Source of the DNA: a virus
Virus record (IMG/VR): IMGVR_UViG_3300042392_001901
Location: 1 to 55,794 of that record
DNA length: 55,794 bases
Reading direction: 5' to 3' (one strand)
The notes below the pieces were generated by a model, which did no database searches, was not told where the DNA came from, and was given only the letters and a program-made list of their open reading frames with translations. This document shows positions 54,108 to 55,794 of this stretch, in pieces (the first letter of the stretch is position 1; each line of letters opens with the position of its first letter). The position numbers and the translations under genes were made by a program.

Positions 54108-54110
54108 ATA
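54103..54110 (+). promoter_or_regulatory. T4-type late promoter overlapping the gp7 stop
   Basis: An exact TATAAATA contains the TAA stop of gp7, seven bases before the tail-fibre gene at 54117. Confidence 0.65.
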
Positions 54111-54116
54111 ATAGAT

Positions 54117-55151
54117 ATGCCAGATATTAAATTTTCACAATTAGAAGTTGTAACTGCGGCGGCAGCAAATGATTCAATACCAATTATTGACGCCTCTAAC
54201 CCACTTATGTCAGAAAATGGCAGTAATGCAATTATATCTATAGGTGATCTTGCAGATTCGTTGTTTGACGGACTTAGTGATGGTGCATTGAGCAGTGCCA
54301 AGATTCAAACAAACCCCACATTTACTGGCGATGTCACACTGCCAGCCACTACGACTATTGGCAGTGTGACTGGTACTGAAATAAGCTTTTTGTCAGGATT
54401 GAGAGATAATATACAATCTCAACTTGATGGTTTTACTTTTGGTGGTCTAACTAGTACAGAAATAGGTTACCTCAGTGGAATAACGTCTAGCGTTCAAACA
54501 CAGTTAAACTCTAAAGCGCCCCGTGAGTCTCCTACATTCACTGGAACGGTGTCTGGTATTACCGCCACTATGGTTGGGCTCAGCAATGTTGACAATACAA
54601 GTGATGCAAGCAAACCCGTTTCAACTGCAACACAAACAGCATTAAACTTAAAGGCGAACCTCGCAAGTCCAACATTTACTGGAACTGTAGCTGGTATTAC
54701 AGCAACTATGGTAGGACTGGGCGCTGTCACAAATGAAAGCAAGGGCACGATGTTTAGCAGTCCTACCTTTACAGGGACTCCGCTATCAACGACGGCGAGC
54801 GTTGGCACAAATACCACACAAATTGCTACGACAGCCTTTGTGCAATCTGAAATAATTAATAGTTATAACAACATATTAGAAATATCCACATCTACGCTGA
54901 CTCTTAGCAGCACTCATTATAATAAATATGTGCGTCTTTCAAATGCGAGTGCTATAACTATTACATTACCAGTTTTATCATCAGCGCCTATTGGAACTAC
55001 AATTACATTTAGACGCAACACTGGAGCAGGTTCATTGACGCTAACTGCAGCAAATGGTGTTACAGTTAATAATAATGATGCCGCAACTGTACTTGCTGGT
55101 GATGTGTGTGCGATTAAAAATATAAGCAGCAATACTTGGGACTTTATTTGA
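54117..55151 (+). CDS. Tail-fibre protein with repeated SPTFTGT modules
   Basis: A 344-residue protein. A polar start (KFSQLEVVTAAAANDSIPIID) is typical of phage fibre N termini that bind the tail. Then repeated modules of about 45 residues: PTFTGTVSGITATMVGLSNVDNTSDASKPVS, PTFTGTVAGITATMVGLGAVTN and PTFTGTP, seen also at DNA level. The C terminus (SNASAITITLPV...TFRRNTGAGSLTLTAANGVTV) is a beta-sandwich-like tip. Fibre of the SPTFTG type, common in marine phages; receptor unknown. Confidence 0.75.
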   Translation: MPDIKFSQLEVVTAAAANDSIPIIDASNPLMSENGSNAIISIGDLADSLFDGLSDGALSSAKIQTNPTFTGDVTLPATTTIGSVTGTEISFLSGLRDNIQSQLDGFTFGGLTSTEIGYLSGITSSVQTQLNSKAPRESPTFTGTVSGITATMVGLSNVDNTSDASKPVSTATQTALNLKANLASPTFTGTVAGITATMVGLGAVTNESKGTMFSSPTFTGTPLSTTASVGTNTTQIATTAFVQSEIINSYNNILEISTSTLTLSSTHYNKYVRLSNASAITITLPVLSSAPIGTTITFRRNTGAGSLTLTAANGVTVNNNDAATVLAGDVCAIKNISSNTWDFI

Positions 55152-55152
55152 T

Positions 55153-55794
55153 ATGTTATTTTCTGCAATTAAAAGAAAGCGGCGTCGACGTAATAACGGA
55201 GGTAATGGAGGAGCAAATGTGTGGGCTTTCATTCCACAAGGAGCCTTCACTATGGGTAATAGTATGACAGCCGACACAGACATCTCCACTTCTCCTATTC
55301 GAGTCGTGACCTTGGATGCCTTTTATATGGGCAAGTATGAAGTCACAAAAGCCGAGTGGGACGAGGTGCGCACTTGGGGCTTGAACAATGGTTACACAGA
55401 TCTCGCTGCAGGCAGCGGCAAGGCCAACAACCATCCTGTGCAGTCGATTGCTTGGTACCAGATGGTGAAATGGTGCAATGCCCGTAGCGAGAAGGAGGGG
55501 CTCACGCCCGTGTATTATACCAACGACGCGCAGACGACGATCTACAAAACGGGAAATGTAGATGTGACCAATGCGCAGGTTAACTGGTCCGCCAATGGCT
55601 ACCGCCTGCCGACGGAGGCGGAGTGGGAAAAGGCGGCGCGTGGAGGCTTGAGTGGTAAGCGTTTTCCTTGGGGCGACACGATCAGCCACAGCCAAGCGAA
55701 TTACCGCGCAGCTAGTGGCTACAGCTACGACTCCAGCGGCTCGGTGAACAATTTCCATCCGACCTATGCGACAGGATCGATACCTTACACTTCG
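55153..55794 (+). CDS. Fibre/adhesin with FGE-sulfatase-type C-type-lectin domain (partial)
   Basis: At least 214 residues, cut by the right end. A short basic start (KRKRRRRNNGGNGG) is followed by an FGE/SUMF1-type domain: FIPQGAFTMGN (about 29-39), RVVTLDAFYMGKYEVTKAEWDEV, HPVQSIAWYQMVKWCNARSEKEG, GYRLPTEAEWEKAARGG and FPWGDT. Such domains in phages are receptor-binding lectin folds, often targets of diversity-generating retroelements (known). The later half is clearly richer in G and C than the rest of the window, suggesting recent capture from a bacterium. It lies one base after the tail-fibre gene. Confidence 0.75.
   Translation, partial: MLFSAIKRKRRRRNNGGNGGANVWAFIPQGAFTMGNSMTADTDISTSPIRVVTLDAFYMGKYEVTKAEWDEVRTWGLNNGYTDLAAGSGKANNHPVQSIAWYQMVKWCNARSEKEGLTPVYYTNDAQTTIYKTGNVDVTNAQVNWSANGYRLPTEAEWEKAARGGLSGKRFPWGDTISHSQANYRAASGYSYDSSGSVNNFHPTYATGSIPYTS

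Noticed and set aside
54117-55794. Diversity-generating retroelement
   Set aside because: No reverse transcriptase or template/variable repeat is in the window. Only the lectin fold of the partial gene fits, so it is kept as a possibility in the findings, not a feature.

Overview
The window is a 55.8 kb piece of an AT-rich, T4-like (Tevenvirinae-type) myovirus genome. The diagnostic genes are the gp33-gp59-gp32 late-transcription and replication cluster and the T4-type head/tail proteins gp29, gp26, a tail-tube protein, gp4, gp48, gp53, a gp27-like hub, a split gp5, gp25, gp6 and gp7. T4-style late promoters (TATAAATA) sit in front of many structural genes. Early genes are led by host-type promoters (TTTACA or TGTACT, 16-17 bp, TATAAT). 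No integrase, IS element or CRISPR array was seen.

The host should be Gram-negative: the phage carries an inner/outer spanin pair with a lipobox, another lipoprotein, and an outer-membrane beta-barrel protein with a signal peptide. Most genes lack a Shine-Dalgarno sequence. The tail-fibre-like gene cut by the right end carries a more GC-rich FGE/sulfatase-modifying-type adhesin domain that looks bacterial; a Verrucomicrobiota-like or related host is a weak guess.

Layout. 1-4.7 kb: tRNA cluster (Arg-TCT, Leu-TAA, Met/Ile-CAT, Ser-TGA, Ser-GCT, Val-TAC, Leu-TAG), several broken tRNA pieces, two homing endonucleases, a membrane coiled-coil protein and the beta-barrel protein. 4.7-8.8 kb: five neighbouring genes that share an N-terminal motif ending in LxE, read here as capsid-targeting peptides of internal head proteins; the last is probably a polyprotein cut at repeated LEE/IDE sites. 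9.2-12.3 kb: glycan cluster (fucosyltransferase-like, FkbM methyltransferase, two glycosyltransferases). 12.3-12.8 kb: a chimeric pseudogene and a phage tmRNA whose tag ends in ALAA. 12.8-31.7 kb: early/middle region with uvsE, a phosphoesterase, GMP reductase, lysis genes (holin-like, Rz/Rz1, amidase), phoH, a DEDDh exonuclease, a WGR-domain DNA ligase, thyX and many small unknowns, several in duplicated cassettes. Six copies of a ~100 bp hairpin-promoter-leader module drive parts of the window. 32.1-35.5 kb: gp33-59-32 operon. 35.8-40.0 kb, minus strand: gp4, gp2-like, tail tube, gp26 and tape measure gp29, with a canonical -1 slippery heptamer at the end of gp26. 40.0-55.8 kb, plus strand: baseplate, cell-puncturing device, wedge and tail fibres.

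How it works together: host-type promoters express the small early genes, gp33 (with a sigma factor outside the window) switches on the late TATAAATA promoters, and the late genes build baseplate, tail, internal head proteins and lysis machinery. tRNAs and tmRNA would support translation and rescue stalled ribosomes during takeover.
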